From: Planctomycetota bacterium
Lineage (GTDB): Bacteria > Planctomycetota > UBA11346
DNA length: 64,000 nt
Assembly (NCBI GenBank): GCA_014193115.1
Contig: BJHQ01000021.1
Location: 16,368-80,367 of the forward strand
Reading direction: 5' to 3'
This document shows, one piece after another, positions 1 through 8,270 of this stretch (position 1 is the first letter of the stretch; each line of letters starts with the position of its first letter). A model generated the notes under the pieces. The model did no database searches and had not been told where the DNA came from. It worked only from the letters and a program-made list of their open reading frames with translations. The position numbers and the translations under genes were made by a program.

Positions 1-2977
1 CAACCCACCCTCCCGGACCGGATTGTACTAATTGGAAATCCGTTTGATCCCGCCCTGCAAAACGGATTTCACTGGCAATTCTCTTCTGGGTCTCTGGCAG
101 CTGCCGTTCCACGGGAATCGCATTTAACAGGAACCAATTCGTGGCCCCATGATCGCGAAGCTCGGACGAACCGCGTGGGTCTGGAATCGACAGCAGCGAC
201 CGCTGTACCGCATCGACGGCCGAGTTGCTGCCAGATTTCGCCAATGCGTCAATGAATGGAACGGATTCGCGCCATGGAGGTTGATCCCATGCGGGCTGGA
301 ACCACGCTGCTGGCGTACGCGTGAACCAACCGAGGGCGGCGTCGATCTGATCGACGTGCGTCCAACGCGATCGGGCCGCAGCCCGCAGCAACAGCGCGTG
401 GTCTGGCCAACGCAGCGGATTTGGCAGCCGGTCAAGCACGTCCTTCCAGGTGTACTCGCCACGTTCCAAGGCAATAGCAAGTGCCCCGGCGAGCAGATCC
501 ACCAACCGTGACCAGAGCGGTGTCAGACCTAGCCGCACGGGCCAACGCGGTCGTGAACCAAAATCGGCGACGGTCCATCCCTGCCAGAGCCCTTCGAGAA
601 CGACCCGACCCAGTGACGAAAACGTTGACGATTCACCAGGAAATTGGTGATATCCATCGGGTTCCTCGAGATCGTCTTGCCGGTAGTAAGGCAACAAAAC
701 CGCCAGCGTCCGGGCGGCGCGGTCTGGACATTTCTCCAGAAATATAGGCCATTCAATATAAAAAGTCCGATCGTTGGGGGTTCGCGCTAGAGAATCCAAC
801 CAATGGGTGAACATTTCATCGCTTGGTTTATCGTGAGCCCGGAAAAGGATCGTACGGACCTGGGTGATGGCTTCCGGGTCGACTTTACGCCACTGGGTGA
901 GGATCCGTGCCACCCCATTACCCCACCGATCGACCACACTGGACAGGACGTCCACGGCAGCCCCTCGTCGTAGCGGGTCACCCCACACATCTTTGAACCA
1001 GTCTTCCAAAGCAGCGGTCCACCACGGCCACGGACACACCTGCCGCAACGCCATCCGCCATTGTTCGTTGTCGGACAGCGCTGCAAATACCAACGAACGC
1101 AGTTTGATGAGGTCATCGGGATCATCGATTTCTGCCAGACCGCGATAGAACCCGACCCGGGCCAAGGGCCGCAATCCAGCAAGAAACGTTGGCGTGATCT
1201 GGTCACGTAGGCGAGGCCGATCCACCAGTCCTGGCACCAATAAACGCAGTCGATTGCCGGTGCGCTGGTCTTGGCTTTCCCGGGGTCCGACCATTTCTGC
1301 CAGGCGTCTACCACCATCGATCAGTCGCAGCCACTGCCCAGCAAGGTTGTGATCGAGCAGCAATTGATGAGACCAACGCACCTGGCGTTGTGCCGCGTCA
1401 TGCCAGACCAGTACTCCGAGATCGACGAGCACCGGCACAGCAGCGCGTAGGATTGCGGTTAAGGTGTCGATGGGAGCAATCACGGTTTCGTGCCGTTCGC
1501 AGTAGCGAGCGATTTCGTCGAGCGCCGTCTGAGCGGCATCCGCCTGGTCGGATGATTGCAGGTGCCACCAATCGCTCCAGTTCCGCAACAGATCCACCAG
1601 ATGGCGGATGCCTGGCAACCGCGATGAACCACCGCGATGATGCAGATGCAGGGCGAGCCGCAGGCAAATCGGCCGACGTAATAGTGTTAGCAGGCTGCTG
1701 TGCAGATCGGCCACAGGCACCTGCTGGTCGCGCAAGACCTGCTCCAACTCAGCGACCGCCAGATCTTCCACCAAGACACAGCGCTCTGGGCCTGGGATTG
1801 GCCGACCCGGATCAGATCGCGGGGCGATCCACGGGGCGATTTTGGGATCTCCCAGGTCGACGCTGCGGCAGCCAAGGACCGTCACGATCCGCAGATCCCG
1901 AGCCTGGCGAAGCAAATCCTGAATCGACCTCAATCGCTGCGGTGCCGCCCACACCGCTTGATCGAGCTGATCCAGTACCAACACCACCGCACGTCCTTTC
2001 GCCACCCGTGCCAGCGCGGCCAACGGACGCTCGCCAAGACCGAGATCCCGCCAGGGACGTTGGGCATCCAGCCCGACGACGGCCAGGGCCATCACGATCG
2101 TCTCGGCTGGCAGCCGTTGCACAGTTGCTGCCAATACCTCGCTCTTGCCCACGCCTCCGGGACCATGCACTGCCACCACACCGCCCGTGGCGCCGAGGTC
2201 GGCAATCCCTTGTAAAACAGCCTCTGTTGCTGAGCGCGCCAAGGTGGGCAGCTCGCCACGCTGAGCAGCGATGCCATCAAGAAACCGCTGACGGCTCTCA
2301 AGCAAGCGCGTCTCCCAACCTTGATCCCAGGCAGCGAACTCGATCGAGCACCCCTGCGCTTGCAACGCGGATTTGAGTGACTGAGCATCCCAGGTGCGTT
2401 CACGAAACTCCCACACCAACCGGGTCAGCGCGGCGCGCAGAGATGCCGGATTTTGGAACAATGCCGCTTGGCTGCGAATGGTCGCATCGAGACTGTTGGG
2501 ATTCTGGATCTCGACGCGGATTCTGACGAAATCTGCGTGAGCAGTCGAATCGGCCTTACCAGCAAAGGATGCGATCATTTTCCTGTCCTCTAGATCAAGT
2601 CCCAACCACCATCGTGTCGCATCATGGATGCGCGCCTGGTCCGATATTCTTTCCAGTTCCTTGGCTGGATGAGCCGCATGGAGCTGAAACCGATGCAGAT
2701 CGCTCCGTGCTAGCCAATCTCTGGCGTGGACCAGGATCCCCTCTTTCGTTAATGCGTTGGGTGTCCAATTGCTAGAGGTCCCCGATTTCGCCTGGATTCC
2801 GATGATCGCGTCTGGTTCGACCACGATCAGGTCAATTCCGTGACCGGCTTCCGGATCATGCCAGATCACACGCTCAGCCAGGCCATGAATGACGCGCAAG
2901 AGATGATGCACCACCAGATCGGCTTCGTAGGCATTCCCCTTAGCGTCTGGTTCGCCGCCGGTGGTCAGCCTGCTCAT
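1..2977 (-). CDS. STAND-like NTPase with N-terminal PD-(D/E)XK-type nuclease domain (partial, runs off left edge)
   Basis: An uninterrupted minus-strand frame runs from ATG 2977 to base 1 with no stop, so at least 992 residues are present and the C-terminus is missing. I checked it codon by codon. Residues about 10-70 look like a restriction-endonuclease-type fold: E18, D49 in a GIDLIVV strand, then Q62 and K64 in IGIQAKSG. A P-loop GPGGVGKS lies at 272-279 and a Walker B strand VVLVLDQLD near 331-339, followed by GCR in a sensor-like strand. The remaining 500 or more residues are rich in W, L and R and probably form helical repeats. Nuclease, then NTPase, then a long sensor region is the layout of Avs/STAND antiphage proteins. 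The start overlaps the stop of the upstream ATPase gene (ATGA), so the two are probably translationally coupled. The defence role is inference; the domain order is seen directly. Confidence 0.8.
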   Translation of the reverse strand, partial: MSRLTTGGEPDAKGNAYEADLVVHHLLRVIHGLAERVIWHDPEAGHGIDLIVVEPDAIIGIQAKSGTSSNWTPNALTKEGILVHARDWLARSDLHRFQLHAAHPAKELERISDQARIHDATRWWLGLDLEDRKMIASFAGKADSTAHADFVRIRVEIQNPNSLDATIRSQAALFQNPASLRAALTRLVWEFRERTWDAQSLKSALQAQGCSIEFAAWDQGWETRLLESRQRFLDGIAAQRGELPTLARSATEAVLQGIADLGATGGVVAVHGPGGVGKSEVLAATVQRLPAETIVMALAVVGLDAQRPWRDLGLGERPLAALARVAKGRAVVLVLDQLDQAVWAAPQRLRSIQDLLRQARDLRIVTVLGCRSVDLGDPKIAPWIAPRSDPGRPIPGPERCVLVEDLAVAELEQVLRDQQVPVADLHSSLLTLLRRPICLRLALHLHHRGGSSRLPGIRHLVDLLRNWSDWWHLQSSDQADAAQTALDEIARYCERHETVIAPIDTLTAILRAAVPVLVDLGVLVWHDAAQRQVRWSHQLLLDHNLAGQWLRLIDGGRRLAEMVGPRESQDQRTGNRLRLLVPGLVDRPRLRDQITPTFLAGLRPLARVGFYRGLAEIDDPDDLIKLRSLVFAALSDNEQWRMALRQVCPWPWWTAALEDWFKDVWGDPLRRGAAVDVLSSVVDRWGNGVARILTQWRKVDPEAITQVRTILFRAHDKPSDEMFTHWLDSLARTPNDRTFYIEWPIFLEKCPDRAARTLAVLLPYYRQDDLEEPDGYHQFPGESSTFSSLGRVVLEGLWQGWTVADFGSRPRWPVRLGLTPLWSRLVDLLAGALAIALERGEYTWKDVLDRLPNPLRWPDHALLLRAAARSRWTHVDQIDAALGWFTRTPAAWFQPAWDQPPWRESVPFIDALAKSGSNSAVDAVQRSLLSIPDPRGSSELRDHGATNWFLLNAIPVERQLPETQKRIASEIRFAGRDQTDFQLVQSGPGGWV

Positions 2978-4164
2978 TGCATCAGCTCCGGCTGGGCGGC
3001 GATCGCATGCCAAGGCACAGCGCGATCATCTCCCAACGGAATCGCTTCGTCGCCGCCATAGATCACCAGCCCAGGTAGGACTTCGACCGCGGAGTCACGT
3101 TTACTGAGCGTACGCAGATGGCGAAGTCCTGCGGCAAGATCGTACGATGCAGTCGTGGTTCCCTTGATTTCGATGGGTAGCAACCGGGTACCGCCATCGA
3201 GCAGAGCATCCACCTCATGGCCGTCCCGGCTGCGCCAGTACCACAGGTCCGGGGACAAACCACGATGCTGGCGGGTTTTGAGAAGTTCGTTGATGCACCA
3301 AGTTTCTACGAGCGGCCCCCATTCATGGCAGGAACGCACCTGGTTCACATCGTGCAGGTGCATGAGGCGACATGCCAGCCCAGTATCGCAGAGGTAGAGC
3401 TTCTGCCGTGAGATCAAACGCTTGCCGAACCGCCGGGCATGGGGCGCCAGGCGGATCGCAATTCGCGCTGTCTCCAGCACCGACAGCCAGGACTCCACCG
3501 TCTTTCCGTCGATGCCGATAGCGTCAGAAAAGCGCTCCTTGGTGATCTCAGTTCCAGTGGAGGCTGCGCACAGACCCAGGAACCGAATGAAGGACAGCCG
3601 GTTACGCACTCCGATAAGATCTGCGATGTCTTTTTCCATCAAGGTTGCGACATAATTCGTCAACCAGTCCACAGGATCAAGTTTTCGTGTTTCGTCATAC
3701 AATGGCGCGAAACCACCAATGAACACCGCCTCAGCTAGCGAGCGGGGACAGCGGGGACTGGCAATCAATTCTTCCCGAGCAAATGGCCAGAGGGTCAGTC
3801 GGGCCACGCGCCCGGCTAGGCTTTGGCCAATGCCGCGATTGAGTTCAAATTGCTGAGAGCCAGTGAGGATCCATTTGCCCATACGCGGCAATCGGTCGAC
3901 ATCTGCCTGCAGCGCAGAAAATAGTTCAGGCAATTTTTGCGCCTCGTCGATTATTGCACCGTCAGGATAGCGGGCGAAGAAGCCTCGCCAGTCATTCATG
4001 ATCAATGCCAATTCGGTGGGGTCCTCTAAATGAACCACTGGAAGTCCAGGAGCGGAGAGACGGGCCAATGTTGATTTTCCCGATTGCCGAGGCCCGGTGA
4101 TCGCAACCACCGGATAGCGTTCCCGAGCTGCCGCCAGAGCCTCGATCATCGTGCGCCGGATCAT
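2974..4164 (-). CDS. AAA ATPase of the AAA_14/DUF4143 family
   Basis: A 396-residue protein, the usual length for this family. The N-terminal AAA domain has Walker A GPRQSGKST at 24-32, Walker B AIIDEAQ at 70-76 and a sensor strand ILTGSQQ near 99-105. The C-terminal DUF4143 part carries the pattern E287, D319 (GHEVDALL), E332 and K334 (PIEIKG), which matches a restriction-endonuclease-like core. DUF4143 ATPases are common and mobile, but their cellular role is poorly known. The stop codon overlaps the start of the STAND-like NTPase/nuclease gene by four bases, which implies one transcript and possibly one complex. It is the first gene of the operon and is preceded by an AT-rich leader with a small inverted repeat. 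Family assignment is strong; function is not known. Confidence 0.88.
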   Translation of the reverse strand: MIRRTMIEALAAARERYPVVAITGPRQSGKSTLARLSAPGLPVVHLEDPTELALIMNDWRGFFARYPDGAIIDEAQKLPELFSALQADVDRLPRMGKWILTGSQQFELNRGIGQSLAGRVARLTLWPFAREELIASPRCPRSLAEAVFIGGFAPLYDETRKLDPVDWLTNYVATLMEKDIADLIGVRNRLSFIRFLGLCAASTGTEITKERFSDAIGIDGKTVESWLSVLETARIAIRLAPHARRFGKRLISRQKLYLCDTGLACRLMHLHDVNQVRSCHEWGPLVETWCINELLKTRQHRGLSPDLWYWRSRDGHEVDALLDGGTRLLPIEIKGTTTASYDLAAGLRHLRTLSKRDSAVEVLPGLVIYGGDEAIPLGDDRAVPWHAIAAQPELMQ

Positions 4165-4235
4165 TCTTGCTATATTGGAATGTAATTCCTAAATTGCAAA
4201 TATCCGTATATCTATCGATTAGACAGACAGTTATG
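4165..4235 (-). promoter_or_regulatory. AT-rich upstream region of the ATPase/NTPase operon with inverted repeat
   Basis: This short intergenic stretch is markedly AT-rich compared with its surroundings and lies directly upstream of ATG 4164. It holds a perfect 13-base inverted repeat, ggaatgtaattcc, at 4177-4189 (5-base arms, 3-base centre), 13-25 bases before the start codon. A second near-palindrome, tctatcgattaga, lies near 4210. The placement suits a promoter with a repressor site, possibly autoregulatory. I could not identify a convincing pair of -35 and -10 boxes. Confidence 0.4.
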
Positions 4236-5072
4236 TCACCGCATCGCCACGATCCCGTTCGCCAGCAGGCGGCGGATGGCCGCGTCGAGCCCGTCTTCGG
4301 CGGCGATGCCGGCGACCCCGGCGCCGCGGCCGGCCAGGGCCTGGTGCCAGCCGGCCTGGTGGCGGGCGAGGCGCTGGCGGTACGCAGCGACCGCTGGGGG
4401 ATCGACCAGCTGGTCGCTGGCTCCGCCTTCGACATCCATCAGGTGCACGGCGCCGAGGGCCGCCGGATCCAGCTCGCTGCGGGACATGACCTGGATCAGG
4501 CAGATCCGGCCGGCACCAGCGCCGAGCCGACGGACTACGGCTGGTCCACCCGACACGCACAGACCATCGCTGATCAGCACCCGTTCGGCGCCGGGCATCA
4601 ATCCGGCGCCAGTGGCGGCTTCGAGACCGCCGGCACCGGCCGGTACCTGCTTGCCCAAGGCAATCCGCCAATTGCCGCCGACCTGGTGAGGCTGGTCGCC
4701 GAGCAGCCACAGATGCGGGCGCAGGCCGTCGCTTTCGGCGAGGGTGCAGAGCAACGCGGTCAGCGCCGCCGCCAGCGCCGCCTTGGCCGGCGGTTGGGCC
4801 ATGCTCGCTGAGCCATCCAACAAGATTTCCAGGCGCGGCGCGACCTCGACCCGGTGGCGGCGCAAGACCAGGCTGCCGCTGCGGGCGTAGACCTTCCAGT
4901 CGAGTTGACGCAGGTCATCGCCTGGAGCATACGCACGATGATCGTGGAATTCGAGGCTCGCTCCTGGACCTTGGCCGAGCCGGGTGCCCGCGCCCTGGCG
5001 GCGGCGCCGAGGATCCAGCCCAAGGCGGAGCCGGGCAGCGGCGGTGGCGACGGCAGCGGCGGGCCAATCCAT
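4236..5072 (-). CDS. DUF58 domain protein (vWA-like)
   Basis: A 278-residue protein with the DUF58 hallmark, HRAYAPGDDLRQLDWKVYAR, in its first quarter, followed by a vWA-like strand EILLDGSASMA that resembles a MIDAS (DxSxS, with the first S replaced by G). The family usually works with a MoxR AAA ATPase in folding or maturation of membrane or periplasmic complexes, but no moxR gene is present here. Start ATG 5072 overlaps the TGA of the upstream permease-like gene by four bases (ATGA), so the three genes 8205-4236 form one operon. An in-frame extension upstream of 5072 has no protein-like features and I did not use it. The family call is firm; the role is inferred only. Confidence 0.8.
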   Translation of the reverse strand: MDWPAAAVATAAARLRLGLDPRRRRQGAGTRLGQGPGASLEFHDHRAYAPGDDLRQLDWKVYARSGSLVLRRHRVEVAPRLEILLDGSASMAQPPAKAALAAALTALLCTLAESDGLRPHLWLLGDQPHQVGGNWRIALGKQVPAGAGGLEAATGAGLMPGAERVLISDGLCVSGGPAVVRRLGAGAGRICLIQVMSRSELDPAALGAVHLMDVEGGASDQLVDPPAVAAYRQRLARHQAGWHQALAGRGAGVAGIAAEDGLDAAIRRLLANGIVAMR

Positions 5073-6634
5073 CACGGATCCTGCGGTTCTGGGCGCAGCA
5101 CCGGAAGCTGGCGCCATAGCCCAGCCTGAAGGGCCAAGGTGGTCAGCCCGAAGCTGCCCCACAGGTCGATCCACGGATGGGGATTGGACATGTCGCTGCC
5201 CATCCGATGGGTGAACAGCAGCAAGGGATTGAGGGCATGCACTATCGCATTCGCACTGCGGTCGTTGGACAGCGCAAGGGCGGTGAAGGACACCGTGCCA
5301 GCGAGCACGATCAGGGCGATGACCGTACCGATCTGGATCATCTGGGCATTGGGCGTGGTCAGCCGCAGGTTCGGCCGTACCACCAGGTCGGCGACGGCGA
5401 GATAGCCTGCGGTCAGGGCGATCGCCAGCCAGGTTGGTTCGAGCAACGGCACACGCGGACCAGACAGCAGCGCGAGCCCGATCGCCACAGCCGCCATGAC
5501 CAGGAATCCGACCCGCCCGGCGACGGCTCCGGGCCCAGCGATCCACCGCCACCACCGGCCCCACCTCGGGGCAGCTTCGCCATCCTTCGCCTGACGAGGC
5601 GAGAGAAAGGCCGGCGCCGAGCTTCCGCTCAGGCCCTGCTTGGCGGCGATGGCCGCGATCAGCACGGGTGAAAACGACAGGAATCCACCGTATCTGGTGA
5701 AATAGCACGCGCCCAGATCGATGAGCACCAGGCAGCTTGCCGTGATCCAGTCGCAGGTCCGGGGCAAGGTGGAACGATCGCTGCCGTGGGGCGACAGGGA
5801 CGCCGAAACCGTCGCCCACGACATCAGGATGCCGGCGAAGGCGACATACAGGATGATCGCCAACACGATCCAGGCAGACGGCTGACCTCCAGCGAAAGAA
5901 GCGGCAACCGAGCGGTCCCACGGCGTCCAGCGCAAGGCGACCCATCCGGGGAAGGCAAAGATGAACACCGCCAGCGCCTGCAAAATCACCTGGCTCGTGG
6001 CAGCGCGGTTGAGGAATTTCTGGCGGATAGATGCAGCCTGGGCGATTTGACCGGCGGACATGACCACTCCGCCCAGCGGAATCAGCACCGCCAAGAGCAT
6101 CGCGAACAGCGGATCGGTGCCGCGTAGCAGCACGACCAGCACCAGGAACGGCGCCATGGCGGCAGCGATCACCACCTGCTCGACGGCGGCAGCGATCAGG
6201 ACTCCCGCGGCCAGCCGGCGGCTGGACAGGCCGGTGAGGGCCACCAAGTCCCAGGTGTCGGGCCGGCGTTCTTCGGCCACCGCCCGGCCGACCGCGATCG
6301 GCTGGGCCAGCCATGAGGCCAGAATCCACACCGCCAACACCGCCAGCAACACCGCCCGCCCGACGGTGATATCCATCAAAGCGGACCATCCGTAGAGTCG
6401 ACCAGTCGTCTGAGCAGTCACCGGCAAGCTGGCAGCGGCGATCACCGCCACCGTCGCCAAGCTGAGCAGGATCAGGAAGGTGCCTACGAACCAACGGCTG
6501 CGCAGGCGTTGCCGGACCAGCCGCACCGCCAGCGGATTGGCCCGTTCGCCCAGCCGATCGGCGAATCCGAGCAGCGGAGCGAGGACGCCGACCGCCCTTG
6601 GCCCAGCCGAATCCGGGACCGGCGCTGCGGGCAT
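5072..6634 (-). CDS. Multi-pass membrane protein, ABC-2 permease-like (paralogue 2)
   Basis: A 520-residue protein with about ten to twelve hydrophobic segments. The N-terminus, NPLAVRLVRQRLRSRWFVG, is closely matched in the gene immediately upstream (NPVALRLVRQDLRSA). Both share the phrase R(P/D)DTWDLV.LTGLS about 120 residues in, which in ABC-2-type exporters lies between the first and second helices (E-(R/K)...GTWELLLLTPLS type). This suggests a pair of ABC-2-like permease subunits made by tandem duplication. No ATP-binding subunit lies next to them. ATG 6634 follows the upstream stop by two bases, and the stop overlaps the DUF58 start. Substrate unknown. Confidence 0.68.
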   Translation of the reverse strand: MPAAPVPDSAGPRAVGVLAPLLGFADRLGERANPLAVRLVRQRLRSRWFVGTFLILLSLATVAVIAAASLPVTAQTTGRLYGWSALMDITVGRAVLLAVLAVWILASWLAQPIAVGRAVAEERRPDTWDLVALTGLSSRRLAAGVLIAAAVEQVVIAAAMAPFLVLVVLLRGTDPLFAMLLAVLIPLGGVVMSAGQIAQAASIRQKFLNRAATSQVILQALAVFIFAFPGWVALRWTPWDRSVAASFAGGQPSAWIVLAIILYVAFAGILMSWATVSASLSPHGSDRSTLPRTCDWITASCLVLIDLGACYFTRYGGFLSFSPVLIAAIAAKQGLSGSSAPAFLSPRQAKDGEAAPRWGRWWRWIAGPGAVAGRVGFLVMAAVAIGLALLSGPRVPLLEPTWLAIALTAGYLAVADLVVRPNLRLTTPNAQMIQIGTVIALIVLAGTVSFTALALSNDRSANAIVHALNPLLLFTHRMGSDMSNPHPWIDLWGSFGLTTLALQAGLWRQLPVLRPEPQDP

Positions 6635-6636
6635 CG

Positions 6637-8205
6637 TCAGGCCCGCGGATTCCGCTCATCGGGCCGGGCCGCCACCCGCTCGATGACCTCCACCGCCGAT
6701 CGCGACCGCACGTACAGCCAGATGATGCAGAGCAGGCCGACGACGCTGACCGCGATGATCCCGGCGGACTCCGGTTCATGGGCCAGCCGAACCGGAGCCC
6801 ACACCGGATTGCACAGCAGCAGGACCGATGAATCGGCATGGCGTGGGTCGATCAGCCAAGCGAGCAGCACCGGCAGCAGCGACCACAGGCCAAGAATCGC
6901 CAGCATCGCCACCCGGCGCAGATCGGCGGTATCGAAAATCCGCGCCAGTGGCGTGCGGCGCAGCAACAGGTCGCCAACCGCCAGCCAGGTGGCGGCGGAC
7001 ATCGCGGTCAGCCAAGCGCCGATCAGCACCCGTCGGCGCATCCGGTCTTCGCCACCCGGATCGAGGGGCACCATCAGACTGATCAGGCTGAACATCAGCG
7101 AGGCGGCAAGGACCACCAGGAACCAGCGCCGAGCCCGGACCGCGCCGGGACCGACGATGGCCATCCAGGCGCGGCGCAACCGGCCGCCGGCGACGCAGGC
7201 ACGATGCTGGCGGGGCGACAACGCCTCGTCTTCGGCTTGGCCGAGCCAACCGACCAACGCCGCCCAGATGATGCCGACCACCGCCAGGATCGCGGGCAGA
7301 ATCCCTAGGCATTCGGTGACTTGGTCGTGCCACGGTTGACCAGTGGATAGATGCTCAAGCCACAGGATCGCCAACGTCATCGGCAGCCACAAGGCGAGAT
7401 TGATCGCCACCAGCAGGGCCACCGACCGCGGACCGCTCGACCGGTCGTCAGCGCGATGGCGCAGCCGACTGCCTCCCAGGGTCAGGCATAACCCGCCGAC
7501 CACCAGCCATGCGTCAAGCGCGATCAGCATGATGAAGATCGACTCGCTGTCGGCATGCACCAATTTGCCGAGGAACCGTCCAAGCCCATCTGACTGCGAC
7601 AGCGCGACACAGAGCATGATCCAGCCGCCAAGCAGGACCAGCGACAGCACGCCGCCCAAAAATGTCCGCAGCGCTTTACCAGTCGTGAGCGTCGCCGTGA
7701 ACACCGCCAGACTCGCCGCGAGCAGTCCGGCCATGGGCACTGCCCACAGCACGAAACCGATCACCGCCAGATCGATGCCGCGCAGCAGATAGGCCATCAC
7801 CGCGAATGGCGCCAGGGCCGAGGCCACCATCAAGGCGTTGGCGAGATGCGCGATCAGCAGGCCGCGCAGCACCCGGCCTGGGCTCAATCCGGTAAGCTCG
7901 ACGAGATCCCAGGTATCATCCTGGCGTTCTTGGCTGACCGCGCGGAAGACGCTGAGCCCCTGCACCACCACCGCAGCGAAACCCCAGGCCCACAGCACGG
8001 CGAGAAACAGCCCGGCCCCGGTGGTCGGCCGGGCCTGGACTCCGGCGGCGAGAGCGGCGATGACCGCCGCCCCGGCACAGACCACCAGCAGCAGCAGAAA
8101 GGTCGAGGTGGTCGCAGCGCTGCGCAGATCCTGGCGGACCAGACGCAGGGCGACCGGATTGGCCTCACGCCGGAAAAGCGGCAACCATCGGTGGAGAGCA
8201 AGCAC
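6637..8205 (-). CDS. Multi-pass membrane protein, ABC-2 permease-like (paralogue 1)
   Basis: A 522-residue polytopic protein, paralogous to its downstream neighbour along its whole length: the same cytoplasmic N-terminus (NPVALRLVRQDLRS), first helix, QERQDDTWDLVELTGLSPG loop and helix pattern. I place the start at GTG 8205, because a purine-rich AGGA lies about ten bases upstream and the conserved N-terminus begins shortly after; no in-frame ATG is better placed. It begins the operon with paralogue 2 and the DUF58 gene. ABC-2-like permeases need an ATPase partner, which must be encoded elsewhere if this is a true transporter. Alternatively the pair could be membrane scaffolds for the DUF58 protein. 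Confidence 0.68.
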   Translation of the reverse strand: MLALHRWLPLFRREANPVALRLVRQDLRSAATTSTFLLLLVVCAGAAVIAALAAGVQARPTTGAGLFLAVLWAWGFAAVVVQGLSVFRAVSQERQDDTWDLVELTGLSPGRVLRGLLIAHLANALMVASALAPFAVMAYLLRGIDLAVIGFVLWAVPMAGLLAASLAVFTATLTTGKALRTFLGGVLSLVLLGGWIMLCVALSQSDGLGRFLGKLVHADSESIFIMLIALDAWLVVGGLCLTLGGSRLRHRADDRSSGPRSVALLVAINLALWLPMTLAILWLEHLSTGQPWHDQVTECLGILPAILAVVGIIWAALVGWLGQAEDEALSPRQHRACVAGGRLRRAWMAIVGPGAVRARRWFLVVLAASLMFSLISLMVPLDPGGEDRMRRRVLIGAWLTAMSAATWLAVGDLLLRRTPLARIFDTADLRRVAMLAILGLWSLLPVLLAWLIDPRHADSSVLLLCNPVWAPVRLAHEPESAGIIAVSVVGLLCIIWLYVRSRSAVEVIERVAARPDERNPRA

Positions 8206-8270
8206 GTCTAGGTCCTAGCCGAGGACGCGCGCCACGCCAGCGAGCCGCCAACGGCCCACACCCTCGGCCT

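Noticed and set aside
1390..2376. 328-codon plus-strand frame in the left region
   Set aside because: Antisense to the NTPase domain with Walker A and B motifs on the minus strand.
5073..6839. Upstream extension of the DUF58 frame to about 867 codons
   Set aside because: The extension overlaps the permease-like gene in another frame and is arginine- and proline-rich; ATG 5072 overlaps the upstream stop as in a coupled operon.
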